Shown piece by piece: positions 19,985 to 27,640 of a DNA stretch of 64,000 nt. A program made the position numbers and the translations under genes. Under the pieces are notes generated by a model. That model was not told where the DNA came from, did not search any database, and saw only the letters and a list, made by a program, of their open reading frames with translations. The stretch's first letter is position 1. Every line of letters starts with the position of its first letter. Source of the DNA: Bacteroidota bacterium (GTDB lineage Bacteria; Bacteroidota; Bacteroidia; Flavobacteriales; Flavobacteriaceae); assembly GCA_027620655.1 (NCBI GenBank), contig JAQCDS010000001.1:489051-553050 (forward strand). Reading direction: 5' to 3'.

Positions 19985-20017
19985 TTGAGAGTTATACCAT
20001 TAAAATATTTAATTTTG
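19985..20017 (+). promoter_or_regulatory. Putative promoter for the oxidoreductase run
   Basis: TTG at 19985-19987 and TAATTTTG at 20010-20017 (22-base spacing) fit the Bacteroidota promoter pattern, 17 bases before the ATG at 20034. It probably drives the rightward genes that follow. Confidence 0.45.
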
Positions 20018-20033
20018 TTGAAAATTAATTAAG

Positions 20034-20999
20034 ATGCTAAAAGTAGGTGTACTAGGTGCTGGTCATTTAGGAAAAATTCATTTAAAACTTCTTCAACAAT
20101 CTGAAAAATACGACTTAGTTGGTTTTTTTGACCCTGATATCGCCAACGGACAAAGAGTCGCAGAAGAATTTAATTACCACTATTTTGAAAATTTAGACGA
20201 TTTAATTGATGCAGTAGAAGTTGTAGACATCGTAACTCCTACCCTATCACACTACAATTGTGCTATAAAAGCCATTACAAAAGGGAAGCATATTTTTATT
20301 GAAAAGCCAATTACAAACAGTGTTGAAGAAGCCGAACAAATTCGACTATTGGTGTCTGAAAATAATTTACGTGGACAGGTTGGACATGTAGAACGCTTTA
20401 ATCCTGCTTTCAAGGCCATAAAATCGGAAATTAAATCTCCAATGTTTATTGAAACACATCGTTTGGCAGAATTTAACCCTCGTGGAACAGATGTTCCTGT
20501 AGTTCTTGATCTTATGATTCATGACATCGATATTATTTTGAGTGTTGTAAACTCTCCTGTGCGAAACATAAATGCAAGTGGTGTTTCAGTCATCAGTGAA
20601 ACCCCAGATATTGCCAATGCACGTATCGAATTTGAAAATGGCTGTGTTGCAAATTTGACCGCCAGCAGAATCTCTCTTAAAAATATGCGTAAAAGCCGCT
20701 TTTTTCAAAAAGATGCCTACATCAGTGTTGATTTTTTAGAGAAAAAAGTAGAAGTTGTAAAAATGAAAGACGCTCCAAAATACCCTGGAGATTTTGACAT
20801 GATTTTACAAAACGCAGAAGGCATCAAAAAACAGATTTATTTTGAAAACCCAGAAATAGCACCAAACAATGCTATTTTGGAAGAACTTGAAACTTTTGCT
20901 GAAGCAATTACAACAGATACAAAACCAATTGTAACACTTAGAGACGGTACAAATGCACTAAAAGTTGCCTATCAAATTATAGATTGTTTTAAAAATTAA
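20034..20999 (+). CDS. Gfo/Idh/MocA family NAD(P)-dependent oxidoreductase
   Basis: A 321-residue dehydrogenase with an N-terminal Rossmann fold (GVLGAGHLGKIHLKLL, dinucleotide-binding Gly motif at residues 5-12). The family's catalytic EKP motif is in HIFIEKPITNS, and the C-terminal alpha/beta domain carries DLMIHDIDIIL with the conserved His. The family oxidises or reduces sugars and related polyols; the substrate cannot be assigned. It is the first gene of a rightward run and is 3 bases from the next gene, so the two are translationally close. Confidence 0.88.
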   Translation: MLKVGVLGAGHLGKIHLKLLQQSEKYDLVGFFDPDIANGQRVAEEFNYHYFENLDDLIDAVEVVDIVTPTLSHYNCAIKAITKGKHIFIEKPITNSVEEAEQIRLLVSENNLRGQVGHVERFNPAFKAIKSEIKSPMFIETHRLAEFNPRGTDVPVVLDLMIHDIDIILSVVNSPVRNINASGVSVISETPDIANARIEFENGCVANLTASRISLKNMRKSRFFQKDAYISVDFLEKKVEVVKMKDAPKYPGDFDMILQNAEGIKKQIYFENPEIAPNNAILEELETFAEAITTDTKPIVTLRDGTNALKVAYQIIDCFKN

Positions 21000-21002
21000 A
21001 CT

Positions 21003-21890
21003 ATGAAAAATATAGCAGTTATTGGAGCGGGAACTATGGGAAATGGCATAGCCCATACTTTTGCACAAAATGGTTATAGAGTACAATTGATTGATGTCAA
21101 TGAGACTGCATTGTCCAATGCCATTCAAACCATAACTAAGAATTTGGATAGAATGGTTCAAAAAGAAGTGATTTCTGAAGCTAAAAAAGCTCAAACATTA
21201 GATAATATTACTGCATTTTCAAACATCGTTGAAGGTGTTGAATATGCAAGCCTTGTTGTTGAAGCAGCAACTGAAAATGAAGCCCTTAAACTAAGTATTT
21301 TTAAAACTTTAGATGAAGCTTGTCCAGAAGACACCATTTTGGCAACCAATACTTCGTCAATATCAATTACCAAAATTGCCTCTGTAACTTCACGACCAAA
21401 TCAAGTCATTGGAATGCACTTTATGAATCCAGTGCCAATCATGCCCTTGATAGAAATCATAAATGGTTATAATACTGAAAAAGAAGTTACTGATTTTATT
21501 GTGGAGCTGACCAAAAAAATTGGAAAAACCCCCGTACTTGCCAACGACTTTCCAGGATTTGTAGCCAATCGAATTTTAATGCCAATGATAAATGAAGCAA
21601 TAGAAACGCTACAGTGTGGGGTAAGTGGTGTTGTAGAAATCGATACCATTATGAAATTAGGCATGGCGCACCCAATGGGGCCATTGGAACTTGCAGATTT
21701 TATTGGGCTAGACGTTTGCTTGTCTATTCTTGAAGTGATGTATGACGGATTTAAAAACCCAAAATATGCTCCTAATCCATTGCTAGTCAATATGGTACGA
21801 GCAGGAAAACTTGGTAAGAAAACCGGCGAAGGATTTTATAACTATTCAACAGAAAGAAAAGCGGTAGTTCCTTCCGCTCAATTTCTTTAA
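21003..21890 (+). CDS. 3-hydroxybutyryl-CoA / 3-hydroxyacyl-CoA dehydrogenase
   Basis: A 295-residue NAD-dependent enzyme interconverting 3-hydroxyacyl-CoA and 3-ketoacyl-CoA. The N-terminal NAD-binding motif is GAGTMGNGIAHTFAQNGY; the catalytic His is in IGMHFMNPVPIMPL and the partner Glu in ENEALK/EIINGY regions; the C-terminal helical domain begins near NRILMPMINEAIE. The single-domain size fits the PaaH/Hbd type rather than the multifunctional FadB. With the thiolase at 0.8 kb it could contribute to acyl-CoA metabolism, but the two genes are not adjacent. Confidence 0.93.
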   Translation: MKNIAVIGAGTMGNGIAHTFAQNGYRVQLIDVNETALSNAIQTITKNLDRMVQKEVISEAKKAQTLDNITAFSNIVEGVEYASLVVEAATENEALKLSIFKTLDEACPEDTILATNTSSISITKIASVTSRPNQVIGMHFMNPVPIMPLIEIINGYNTEKEVTDFIVELTKKIGKTPVLANDFPGFVANRILMPMINEAIETLQCGVSGVVEIDTIMKLGMAHPMGPLELADFIGLDVCLSILEVMYDGFKNPKYAPNPLLVNMVRAGKLGKKTGEGFYNYSTERKAVVPSAQFL

Positions 21891-21917
21891 TATTGTACCC
21901 CAAAAATCTAGAGACCT

Positions 21918-23141
21918 ATGGCACACATAAAACCATTTTGTGCAGTTCGCCCAAATGCAAATATTGCCTCTGAGTTTAGTAGTTTGTCTGCTCAATTTTA
22001 CTCAAAAGAAGAATTGGATGAACTGCTAAAAAATAAGCCCTTTTCGTTTGTTCAAATTCTTAAATCAAGTTTAATTAAACTTCAAGATAAATCTCTAGAA
22101 GAACGCTATAAAAGTGTAAAAAAGAGCTATGAAAATTTTAAAAATGAAGGCCATTTGATTCAAGACTCAAGTCCTGCATTTTATATTTATGAAATTGATG
22201 GACATGAAAACAACTATTGTGGAATAATTGCAGCAGCAAGCGTTGAAGATTATAAAAATAACGTCATCAAAAAGCATGAAAACACCATTGAAAGTCGAGA
22301 GAAAACATTTAAAAACTACTTGAAAACTACAGGCTTCAATGCAGAACCTGTGCTTTTGACATACAAAAACTCCAGTACTATTTCGAGTGTTATTGATGAA
22401 CTTAAAAACAGCAAACCAACGGTAGAATTTTCAATTGAAACAAAAGAAAAACACCGACTTTGGAAAATTGAAAACAAGAAAAAAATAGAGAAAATTCAAA
22501 GCTTATTTGAAAAAATTCCATCACTTTACATCGCCGATGGGCATCACAGATCTGCATCATCTGTTTTATTGTCAGAGGAAAAAAAGGATTTAAAAAACAA
22601 CCCCAATGCTTCAGATTATTTTATGGCATTTTTAATTCCAGAAAATGAACTTAAAATTTTAGAATACAACAGAGTTGTTACCGATTTAAATGGATACTCT
22701 AGTAAAGAATTTTTAGAAGCTCTTGAACAACATTTTAATATCTCCCCGCAAGACAATGGAAAAACATCAGAAAAAAAGCATTCCTTTAGCATGTACTTAA
22801 AGGGCCAATTTTATTGTGTATCTTTGCAAAACAGTACCACTTTCGAAAATTCTCCACTCTATCAGCTCGATACATACATCTTGCAAGAACTCATTTTAAA
22901 GCCAATTTTGGGTATTACAGATGTGAGAAATAATATACGACTTGACTATTCTTATGAAAACGATGATATGCAATGGATTAAAAAAAACATAGACAATAAC
23001 AATTATGCTGTAGGTTTTGGGTTACAACCAATTAAGATTGGTCAGCTAAAATCTATTGCAGACGCACAACTTGTAATGCCTCCAAAAAGCACCTATATTT
23101 TTCCGAAACTTAGAAGTGGAATAACAATTTATGAGCTTTAA
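21918..23141 (+). CDS. DUF1015 family protein
   Basis: A 407-residue protein of the widespread DUF1015 family, with the typical N-terminus (AHIKPFCAVRPNANIAS, the 'kPF.avRP' opening) and a central YIADGHHRSASSVLL motif. The ADGHHR signature is the most conserved part of the family and suggests a metal- or phosphate-binding site, but no activity is established. Orthologues in other bacteria often lie next to serine-pathway or dehydrogenase genes; here the upstream neighbour is a hydroxyacyl-CoA dehydrogenase. The yggS gene starts 2 bases after its stop. Confidence 0.9.
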   Translation: MAHIKPFCAVRPNANIASEFSSLSAQFYSKEELDELLKNKPFSFVQILKSSLIKLQDKSLEERYKSVKKSYENFKNEGHLIQDSSPAFYIYEIDGHENNYCGIIAAASVEDYKNNVIKKHENTIESREKTFKNYLKTTGFNAEPVLLTYKNSSTISSVIDELKNSKPTVEFSIETKEKHRLWKIENKKKIEKIQSLFEKIPSLYIADGHHRSASSVLLSEEKKDLKNNPNASDYFMAFLIPENELKILEYNRVVTDLNGYSSKEFLEALEQHFNISPQDNGKTSEKKHSFSMYLKGQFYCVSLQNSTTFENSPLYQLDTYILQELILKPILGITDVRNNIRLDYSYENDDMQWIKKNIDNNNYAVGFGLQPIKIGQLKSIADAQLVMPPKSTYIFPKLRSGITIYEL

Positions 23142-23143
23142 AA

Positions 23144-23803
23144 ATGGGAATTAAAGAACGCTTAGTTGAATTAAAATCTTCGTTACCAAAAGCAGTAACT
23201 CTGGTGGCAGTTTCAAAAACAAAACCTGTAACTGATTTAATGCAAGCATATGACGCAGGACAACGTATTTTTGGGGAAAATAAGGTTCAAGAAATGGCCG
23301 AAAAATACCAACAAATGCCCAAAGATATTCAATGGCATATGATTGGACATTTGCAACGCAATAAGGTCAAATATATGGCTGAATTTGTGGAGTTGATTCA
23401 TGGTGTGGATAGTTTGAAGTTATTAACTGAAATTAATAAACAAGCCAAAAAACATAACCGTGTGATCAACTGTCTTTTACAAATTAAAATTGCCACAGAG
23501 GAAACAAAATTTGGACTAACTAAAGAAGAAGCAATTGCTCTACTCCATTCAGATCAATTTCAAGATTTAAAGCACATTCATATTTCTGGTGTTATGGGTA
23601 TGGCAAGCTTTACAAGTGAAACCAATCAAATAAAAACAGAATTTGAGTATTTAAAAAATACATTCGATACACTAAAAAAAATTCAGTATGAAATGGAAAT
23701 TATCTCAATGGGAATGAGTGGCGATTATCCACTTGCCATACGTTGTGGGAGTACCATGGTTCGTGTTGGAAGTCATATTTTTGGCGCAAGAAATTATAAC
23801 TAA
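23144..23803 (+). CDS. YggS family pyridoxal phosphate homeostasis protein
   Basis: A 219-residue single-domain TIM-barrel PLP-binding protein (PLPBP/YggS), which maintains cellular vitamin B6 balance without a known catalytic reaction. The PLP-linking lysine is in VTLVAVSKTKPV (about residue 26), and the phosphate-binding end is ISMGMSGDYPLAIRCGSTMV, with RVGSHIFGARNY at the C-terminus. It is packed 2 bases behind DUF1015. Its TAA stop is followed directly, in the same frame, by the exonuclease fusion gene, so readthrough would fuse the two. Confidence 0.93.
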   Translation: MGIKERLVELKSSLPKAVTLVAVSKTKPVTDLMQAYDAGQRIFGENKVQEMAEKYQQMPKDIQWHMIGHLQRNKVKYMAEFVELIHGVDSLKLLTEINKQAKKHNRVINCLLQIKIATEETKFGLTKEEAIALLHSDQFQDLKHIHISGVMGMASFTSETNQIKTEFEYLKNTFDTLKKIQYEMEIISMGMSGDYPLAIRCGSTMVRVGSHIFGARNYN

Positions 23804-25180
23804 ATAAAGAAGATTTACGCAATTCTCGACATAGAAACCACTGGTGGTAAGTATAATGAAGAAGGGATTACAGAAATTGCCATCTATAGACATGATGGGC
23901 ATAAAATTACAGATCAATTTATTAGTCTTGTTAATCCAGAGCGACCAATTCAACCCTATGTGGTAAGTCTTACTGGAATTTCTAATAAAATGCTTCACCA
24001 GGCACCAAAATTTTATGAGGTTGCAAAACGTGTTATCGAAATTACAGAAGGTTGTATTATTGTAGCCCACAATGCAAAATTTGATTATCGGATTTTAAAA
24101 CTTGAATTTAGTCGACTTGGCTACAATTTTGAATGTAAAAATCTCTGTACCGTTGAACTTTCAAAACAGTTGATTCCTGACCTTCCCTCCTACAGTTTAG
24201 GAAAACTGGTGCGTTCTTTGGGGATTCCAATTAGCGATAGACATCGTGCTTCGGGTGATGCTCTAGCAACCACAAAATTATTTGAATTATTACTAAATAA
24301 AGACATTGAAAAAACCATTGTAAAAACTTATGTACGCCTAGAACCAAAGCGACAGCTGGAACCAAAATTGAACGATATAATTCAGTCTTTGGCCTCTGTA
24401 ACTGGAGTTTATTATATGCACAACGAGGATGGTGATATCATTTACATAGGGAAAAGTAAGAATATTAAAAATAGAATCAATCAACATTTTGTGGGACAAA
24501 CCCCTAAATCAAAAAAATTACAACTAGAAGTCGCTAGCGTAACCTACGAAAAAACGGGAAGTGAATTGCTTGCACTTTTAAAAGAAAGCGCAGAAATAAA
24601 GCATAATAAACCAAAATATAACCGTGCGTTGCGTCGTACTATTTTTACTCATGGTTTGTTCAGTTTTACAGATGAAAAGGGTTACCTTAACCTAAAAATT
24701 GAAAAAATTAAAGGAAATGTAAAACCTATTACCACATTTTCAAATATTCAAAGTGGAAAGAGTTTTATGAATAAAGTCGTTGAAAAATATAATTTATGTC
24801 AAAAATTATGTGGATTATATAAATCAAAAAATGGGTGTTTTAGCTACACTATAAATGAATGTGAGGGCGCATGTGTTGGCGAAGAAATAACTGAAAATTA
24901 TAATTCTAAGGTACAACAGCTTATAGAAAAGCATAGTTTTAAATCAAAAAGCATGATTGTTGTTGATTATGGTAGAGCTGTTGACGAGCGTAGTGCAATT
25001 TGGGTAGAAGATGGAGTTATAAGAGGGTTTACGTATTTTAATTTAAATTTTCAAATTACAAATATTGATGTTTTGTCTACCCTAATTACGCCATTAGAAC
25101 ATAACAAAGATGCACAACATATTTTACAAAGTTATTTGAGGCGAAATAAAAGATTAAAAGTCATTTCCCTAGAAGACTAA
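23804..25180 (+). CDS. DEDDh exonuclease / GIY-YIG nuclease fusion, non-canonical start
   Basis: A 458-codon frame with two nuclease domains. Residues ~4-170 are a DnaQ/epsilon-like 3'-5' exonuclease: ExoI motif ILDIETTGGKYNEEG, ExoII in IVAHNAKFDYRILK, ExoIII in HRASGDALAT. Residues ~195-280 are a UvrC/Cho-type GIY-YIG domain (GVYYMHNEDGDIIYIGKSKN), followed by a UvrC-like region with a four-Cys segment. The family start MKKIYAILDIETTG is spelled here with ATA instead of ATG at 23804, directly after the yggS stop. The first ATG/GTG/TTG in frame is the GTG at 23960, which would delete the ExoI catalytic Asp and Glu. I therefore give the full frame and treat the start as ATA or ATT (23813), a start-codon mutation, or a sequence error. 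Confidence 0.82.
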   Translation: MKKIYAILDIETTGGKYNEEGITEIAIYRHDGHKITDQFISLVNPERPIQPYVVSLTGISNKMLHQAPKFYEVAKRVIEITEGCIIVAHNAKFDYRILKLEFSRLGYNFECKNLCTVELSKQLIPDLPSYSLGKLVRSLGIPISDRHRASGDALATTKLFELLLNKDIEKTIVKTYVRLEPKRQLEPKLNDIIQSLASVTGVYYMHNEDGDIIYIGKSKNIKNRINQHFVGQTPKSKKLQLEVASVTYEKTGSELLALLKESAEIKHNKPKYNRALRRTIFTHGLFSFTDEKGYLNLKIEKIKGNVKPITTFSNIQSGKSFMNKVVEKYNLCQKLCGLYKSKNGCFSYTINECEGACVGEEITENYNSKVQQLIEKHSFKSKSMIVVDYGRAVDERSAIWVEDGVIRGFTYFNLNFQITNIDVLSTLITPLEHNKDAQHILQSYLRRNKRLKVISLED

Positions 25181-25190
25181 ACTTTTTTAG

Positions 25191-25198
25191 TACTTTTG
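25191..25198 (+). promoter_or_regulatory. Putative -7 element abutting the K+ channel gene
   Basis: TACTTTTG matches TAnnTTTG but ends only 4 bases before the ATG at 25203, so any transcript would be leaderless or nearly so. It could also be a chance match. Confidence 0.25.
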
Positions 25199-25202
25199 AA
25201 TT

Positions 25203-26039
25203 ATGTCTAATCAAAAACCAACAACACCTTGGAAAAATAAGCTTCATGAAATTATATATGAGGCTGATACTCCAGCAGGAAAATTATTTGACGTTGTTTT
25301 ACTTTTTGTTATTCTTATGAGCATTGTCCTTGTCATGCTCGAAAGTGTAGATGAGATTGGTACAACGTATTTTAGTATTTTAGACAGTCTAGAGTGGGTA
25401 ATTACCATATTATTCACCTTGGAATATATTGCTAGAATTGTATGTGTAAAAAATCCCAAGGCCTATATTTTTAGCTTTTATGGCATTATTGATTTTCTAT
25501 CAACAATTCCAAAATACATTTCATTAATTCTTGTAGGAACACATTCGTTGGTCATCATTCGTGCACTGCGATTATTGCGTGTATTTCGTATTTTAAAACT
25601 AACAAGGTATACAAGCGAAAGCACAAATTTTGGTAGAGCGCTCAGACGCAGTCGAGTAAAAATTGCTGTTTTTCTTTCCTTTGTGCTTGTCTTATGTGTG
25701 ATTTTAGGAACTGTTATGTATTTGGTGGAAGGCGACAAAGACAGCGGATTTACAAGCATTCCTAGGAGTGTGTATTGGGCTATTGTAACGCTCACCACCG
25801 TTGGATATGGCGATATTGCACCTATCAGTTCGTTGGGCCAATTTATTGCTTCATTAATCATGATATTGGGTTATGGAATCATCGCAATACCTACTGGGAT
25901 AGTCACTTCTGAAATGACAAGATCTCAACGCAATAATATTCCAAAAAATACACAATCGTGTACCAATTGTATGGAATCTTACCATTCAGATAATGCTCAT
26001 TTTTGTCATAAATGTGGAGAGCGTTTAAATCATGAATAA
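25203..26039 (+). CDS. Voltage-gated-type K+ channel with C-terminal zinc ribbon
   Basis: A 278-residue integral membrane protein with six predicted helices. The S4-like segment (IIRALRLLRVFRILKLTRY) has regularly spaced Arg residues of a voltage sensor, and the pore loop TLTTVGYGDIAP carries the K+-selectivity filter. After S6 (IASLIMILGYGIIAIPTGIV) a short cytosolic tail ends in a treble of Cys pairs (CTNC...CHKC), a zinc-ribbon-like knuckle. The family (KvAP/Kch-like, Ion_trans) lets K+ cross the inner membrane. It overlaps miaA by 8 bases, so the two are co-transcribed. Confidence 0.9.
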   Translation: MSNQKPTTPWKNKLHEIIYEADTPAGKLFDVVLLFVILMSIVLVMLESVDEIGTTYFSILDSLEWVITILFTLEYIARIVCVKNPKAYIFSFYGIIDFLSTIPKYISLILVGTHSLVIIRALRLLRVFRILKLTRYTSESTNFGRALRRSRVKIAVFLSFVLVLCVILGTVMYLVEGDKDSGFTSIPRSVYWAIVTLTTVGYGDIAPISSLGQFIASLIMILGYGIIAIPTGIVTSEMTRSQRNNIPKNTQSCTNCMESYHSDNAHFCHKCGERLNHE

Positions 26040-26979
26040 CACATTAATTTCCATTGTAGGGCCTACCGGAATAGGCAAAACAGCATTGAGCTTGGAAATT
26101 GCAAAACATTTTCAAACCGAAATCATTTCAGCAGATTCTCGTCAATTTTTTAAAGAAATTCCTATTGGCACAGCAGCACCAAAACCTGAAGAATTACAAA
26201 CAATAAAACATCATTTTATTCATAATAAATCAATTACAGAATCTTACAGCGTTGGTGATTTTGAAAAAGAGGCCATTGATTGCATCACTTCAATTCACAA
26301 AAAAAAACCTATTGTTGTAATGGTTGGAGGCTCTGGGCTTTATGTGAATGCTGTACTTAATGGGTTGGATGAATTTCCAGAGATTGATCCAAAAATTAGA
26401 GAAAAATTGAATGTTGAGCTATCAAATAATGGTATAGAGAAACTTCAAGAAGAGTTAAAAATTTTAGACCAAAAATCTTATAATAGTATTGATTTGAATA
26501 ATTCACACAGAGTGATTCGTGCTTTGGAAATCTGTAAAGGAACGGGGCAGCCTTTCAGTAGTTTTTTAAATAAAAATAAAGTCAAACGGGATTTTAAAAC
26601 TATAAATATTGGTCTTACCGCAGAACGTTCAGTTATTTATGATAGAATTAATAAACGTGTAGACCTAATGCTACAACAAGGGCTTTTGGAAGAAGTAAAA
26701 TCTGTATTTGAATATAAAGACTTGAATGCACTAAATACGGTAGGTTACAAAGAAATATTTCAATATCTAGAGGGCAATTGTAGCTTAGAATTTGCTGTAG
26801 ATGAAATCAAAAAAAACACAAGACGTTTTGCTAAAAGACAACAAACTTGGTTTAAAAAACAAGAACACACAAAGTGGTTCGATTTCAATGAACCATATTC
26901 AAAAATTATTGAATATATAGCAACTGAACTTCAGCTACTCATTGATGACCAAACGAAAACCCTCCCCATGAATGTTTAG
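26032..26979 (+). CDS. miaA: tRNA dimethylallyltransferase
   Basis: A 315-residue enzyme that adds a dimethylallyl group to N6 of A37 in tRNAs reading U-starting codons. The P-loop SIVGPTGIGKTALSLEI is at the N-terminus; SADSRQFFKEIPIGTA is the conserved tRNA/DMAPP-site segment; GGSGLYVNAV and KNTRRFAKRQQTWF are further family signatures. The length is standard. It overlaps the channel gene by 8 bases at its start and the convergent response-regulator gene by 45 bases at its end. Confidence 0.95.
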   Translation: MNNTLISIVGPTGIGKTALSLEIAKHFQTEIISADSRQFFKEIPIGTAAPKPEELQTIKHHFIHNKSITESYSVGDFEKEAIDCITSIHKKKPIVVMVGGSGLYVNAVLNGLDEFPEIDPKIREKLNVELSNNGIEKLQEELKILDQKSYNSIDLNNSHRVIRALEICKGTGQPFSSFLNKNKVKRDFKTINIGLTAERSVIYDRINKRVDLMLQQGLLEEVKSVFEYKDLNALNTVGYKEIFQYLEGNCSLEFAVDEIKKNTRRFAKRQQTWFKKQEHTKWFDFNEPYSKIIEYIATELQLLIDDQTKTLPMNV

Positions 26980-27636
26980 AATTTCTACTTTTGGATCGTG
27001 TTTTAAATACTTTCTAAGTTTGGCAATATAGACATCCATACTCCTTGAAGTAAAATAATTATCATCTCGCCAAATTTTAGTCAGTGCAATTTCCCTTGGC
27101 ATTAAGTCATTAATATGAAGTGCCAAAAGTCGAAGCAACTGATTTTCTTTTGGTGAGAGCTTAATTTGTGTGTTGTCGTGATGTGTTAAAAACCTAAGTT
27201 TTGAGTTGAGTTTAAAGCTCCCAATTTCGAATTCAAATTGATTACTATCGGCCACACTTTCCACTGTTTTTCTTTGAATTATTGCTTGAATTTTAAGAAG
27301 TAAAACCTCGCTATCAAACGGTTTATTCAAATAGTCATCTGCACCAACTTTATACCCTTTTAGCACATCTTCTTTCAATGCTTTTGCAGTTAAGAAAATG
27401 ATAGGTATATCCTTATCTTTTTCTCTAATTTCTTGAGCGAGAGTAAAGCCATCTTTGTATGGCATCATAACATCTAAAATACAAAGATGAAAGTCAGATC
27501 TTTTAAATTTCTCGTAACCCTCCATGCCATTTTTGGCAAGAACAACGTCGTAGTTGTTGATAGTTAAGTATTCTCTGAGGACGGTACCAAAATTTGGATC
27601 GTCTTCAACTATTAAAATGCGTTTTGTGGTTTCCAT
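26935..27636 (-). CDS. OmpR/PhoB-family response regulator
   Basis: A 233-residue two-component regulator. The receiver domain (residues 5-120) has the acidic pocket EDD (11-13), phospho-acceptor Asp55 in LCILDVMMPYKDG, and the conserved Thr/Lys in IFLTAKAL and DYLNKPFD. The DNA-binding winged helix (about 135-230) contains LSPKENQLLRLL and SMDVYIAKLRKYL. It is encoded 4 bases downstream of the histidine-kinase gene and is its likely partner. The last 45 bases overlap miaA, tail to tail. The target genes are unknown. Confidence 0.94.
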   Translation of the reverse strand: METTKRILIVEDDPNFGTVLREYLTINNYDVVLAKNGMEGYEKFKRSDFHLCILDVMMPYKDGFTLAQEIREKDKDIPIIFLTAKALKEDVLKGYKVGADDYLNKPFDSEVLLLKIQAIIQRKTVESVADSNQFEFEIGSFKLNSKLRFLTHHDNTQIKLSPKENQLLRLLALHINDLMPREIALTKIWRDDNYFTSRSMDVYIAKLRKYLKHDPKVEILNIHGEGFRLVINE

Positions 27637-27640
27637 GACT

